NCBI RefSeq assembly: GCF_009469615.1
Contig: NZ_SSXX01000007.1
Coordinates: 124,001-188,000, forward strand
DNA from: Dechloromonas sp. H13
GTDB lineage: Bacteria > Pseudomonadota > Gammaproteobacteria > Burkholderiales > Rhodocyclaceae
Length of the DNA stretch: 64,000 nt
Direction of reading: 5' to 3'
The notes under the pieces are model-generated. The model ran no database searches. It was given only the letters and a program-made list of their open reading frames with translations, and was not told the origin of the DNA. The number at the start of each line of letters is the position of its first letter. The stretch's first letter is position 1. Positions 62,492 to 64,000 of this stretch are shown here, in pieces. Position numbers and translations under genes: made by a program.

Positions 62492-63396
62492 GCGCAGGAA
62501 TCCAGCCAGCGGACGATGCCGTCGATGCTGCGGAAATCGTCGCTGGCGCGCACCGGGATCGCTGGCGCCAACTCGGCGAACAGCTTGGCCAGCGCACTAC
62601 CGGGGCCGATTTCGAGCACCGCGTCGGGCTGCAACTCGACCACTGCTTCGAGGCAGGCCGCCCAATCGAGCGGTGTGCAAATCTGCCGCGCCAGCGCGTC
62701 GACCGCAACACTGACCGTCCGCGCCGAGGTCGCATCGATTGCGCTCAATACCGGAAACGCCAGACGCCTTTCGGGCAGCCCCGCGAGGCGCTGCCGGAAA
62801 CCCTCGGCGGCACTGGCGAGCAACGGCGTATGCGACGGCGTGCGCACCGCCAGTGGCACCAGCCGGGAAGCACCAGTCTCGCTCAACGCCGCAGCAACCG
62901 GCGCCAGGCCCGCCGCCGGACCGGCGAGCACAACGTGGCGCGGCGCGTTGCGGATCGCGATCGCCAGCCCGTGCGCCGCCGCAATACCGGCGACTAGCGC
63001 CTCGTCGAGGCCGAGCACCGCCAGCATGCCGCCGGTCGCGACTTCGTCCATCAAGTGCGCCCGCTCGCCGGCCAGGGCGACGGCGGCGGCCGGCGTCATG
63101 ACCCCGGCCGCGGCGCAGGCGCTGAGTTCGCCCAGCGAATAGCCGGCGGCGCAGATGGGCCGCGGCAGGCGCTCGCGCAATGCTGACCACAGCGCCAGCT
63201 GCTGGGCGACGATCAACGGCTGGGCGACGGCATTGGCGGCAAGGAAGTCGGCATCGGGCACGAAAGCCGGATCGGCCAGCGACGGTAGGCGCGCAACCAG
63301 CGCCGCCCGCAATTCGCCGTCGGCTTCGCGCGCCAGTTGCTGCCAGTGCTCGGGGCGCTGGCCGCCCTGGCCGCTGAACAGGATCGCCAGGCGCAT
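62488..63396 (-). CDS. mdcH: Malonate decarboxylase epsilon subunit (malonyltransferase)
   Basis: A 302-residue FabD-like acyltransferase that loads malonyl onto the decarboxylase acyl-carrier protein. It starts MRLAILFSGQGGQRPEHW, and the nucleophile Ser87 is in GYSLGELSA; VAVRTPSHTPLL carries the catalytic His. It is 2 bp after the citG-like mdcB. A weak dispersed repeat copy lies within. Confidence 0.93.
   Translation of the reverse strand: MRLAILFSGQGGQRPEHWQQLAREADGELRAALVARLPSLADPAFVPDADFLAANAVAQPLIVAQQLALWSALRERLPRPICAAGYSLGELSACAAAGVMTPAAAVALAGERAHLMDEVATGGMLAVLGLDEALVAGIAAAHGLAIAIRNAPRHVVLAGPAAGLAPVAAALSETGASRLVPLAVRTPSHTPLLASAAEGFRQRLAGLPERRLAFPVLSAIDATSARTVSVAVDALARQICTPLDWAACLEAVVELQPDAVLEIGPGSALAKLFAELAPAIPVRASDDFRSIDGIVRWLDSCA
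62677..62709 (-). repeat. Dispersed core repeat GYTGCGGTCGAC, copy 15 (weak flank)
   Basis: Exact core at 62698-62709 (minus strand) in mdcH, read as Val-Ala-Val-Asp, with only one short A/T tract (near 62681). Confidence 0.5.
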
Positions 63397-63398
63397 CT

Positions 63399-64000
63399 TC
63401 AGGCCTCGGCGAAGCCGGCGAGGAACAGCGTCACGCCGAGCAGGTCGGCGCTGCCGCCCGGGCTCAGCCGGCGGGCGACGAAGATGCGGTCGATTTCTGT
63501 CGCCCGCTGCCGCCAGTCGTCGGCCAGCACGCCGCCGGCGTCGAGAAAGCCGGCCGCCAGCGCGCGCGCTTCGGCGAGCCCGACCGGGCCGCCGCGCCAC
63601 AGCAGGTTGGTGTCTTCAAGGCCGGCGATCAGCGCGAACAGCGCCTGGACCTCGGCGAGGCCGGCGTCGCCGGTCGCGGCCAGCGTCGCCCGGTAGGCCG
63701 GCAGGCCGATCTCGCGCGCCGCCGGAAAACCGGCGGCGGCTTCGCGGCGGGCGCCGCCGGCACCGTAGCGGCGGGCGACGACCAGGCCGTGGCTGGCCGG
63801 CTCGGCAGCCGGCGGCAGTACGGCGAGAATGGCCGCACCCCAGCAGTCGGCGACGGTGCTACACAGCGCCTCGGGGGTTAGCGCCTGGCCGGCCGCCTGC
63901 AATGTGCCAGCCGCGGCGCACAGCAGGCCGAGATTGAAAATCGCCCCGCGATGGGTGTTGACCCCGGCAGTCGCTGCCAGCATGTCGCGCTCGGCGGCGA
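63399..64000 (-). CDS. mdcB: Triphosphoribosyl-dephospho-CoA synthase MdcB, 5' end beyond the window
   Basis: About 200 C-terminal codons of a CitG/MdcB-family enzyme that makes the prosthetic-group precursor of the malonate decarboxylase carrier protein. The family motif TAGVNTHRGAIFNLGLL is present, with ALFALIAGLEDTNLLWRGG and SPGGSADLLGVTLFL near the end. The N-terminal part (about 80 residues) lies past position 64000. The rest of the mdc operon should follow off the window. Confidence 0.92.
   Translation of the reverse strand, partial: AAERDMLAATAGVNTHRGAIFNLGLLCAAAGTLQAAGQALTPEALCSTVADCWGAAILAVLPPAAEPASHGLVVARRYGAGGARREAAAGFPAAREIGLPAYRATLAATGDAGLAEVQALFALIAGLEDTNLLWRGGPVGLAEARALAAGFLDAGGVLADDWRQRATEIDRIFVARRLSPGGSADLLGVTLFLAGFAEA

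Overview
The window is about 64 kb of high-GC bacterial chromosome, gene-dense and arranged in tightly overlapping operons. Gene content and order (aroQ-accB-accC-prmA, a complete ccmABCDEFGHI operon followed by napF, a methylmalonyl-CoA mutase/propionyl-CoA carboxylase operon, NiFe-hydrogenase maturation genes, ornithine-lipid genes) point to a Betaproteobacterium, most likely of the Rhodocyclales (Dechloromonas/Azonexus-like). That placement is inferred from gene content, not from a phylogeny. No rRNA or tRNA gene, insertion sequence, prophage or CRISPR array was seen.

Layout. 1-2.0 kb: uppP (cut by the window edge), a YkgJ-type cysteine-cluster gene and a RES/Xre toxin-antitoxin pair with a palindromic operator. 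2.1-4.7 kb: a Cpx-like envelope-stress system (kinase, regulator, CpxP/Spy-like protein) with a canonical CpxR box. 4.7-6.8 kb: thiC under a TPP riboswitch. 7.0-10.0 kb: TetR regulator, pcm, rhodanese, tolC. 10.0-15.9 kb: LPS/envelope sugar genes (waaA, waaC, a family 2 glycosyltransferase, a nucleotide-sugar epimerase, glmS). 16.0-18.3 kb: apaH and convergent olsB-olsA for ornithine lipids. 18.4-25.9 kb: PfkB kinase, a DUF3426 protein with a long Pro-Glu repeat, prmA, accC, accB, aroQ, mpl. 26.0-28.3 kb: maeB. 28.4-38.7 kb: nickel import (NikR, NiCoT permease, TonB-dependent receptor) next to hypABFCDE, a nickel-to-hydrogenase module whose structural hydrogenase genes are not in the window. 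38.8-40.7 kb: L,D-transpeptidase and a MepK-like endopeptidase. 40.8-49.1 kb: cytochrome c maturation System I, napF and a CcdA/thioredoxin pair. 51.1-58.7 kb: propionate (methylmalonyl-CoA) operon with a divergent GntR regulator. 58.8-64 kb: acetate permease, an enoyl-CoA hydratase and the end of a malonate decarboxylase operon.

The most striking signal is not a gene. A 12-bp core, GYTGCGGTCGAC, occurs 15 times in both orientations, inside genes and between them. In at least 13 copies it is followed by two A/T tracts about one helical turn apart. Core plus phased A/T tracts is the architecture of the Pasteurellaceae DNA uptake sequence, although the sequence is different. It may be an undescribed uptake-type or protein-binding genome repeat. 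Secondary points of interest are a hairpin that would bury the olsB ribosome-binding site, an unknown membrane gene inside the hyp operon, a possible attenuator before the putative nickel receptor, and a variable Pro-Glu hexanucleotide array.
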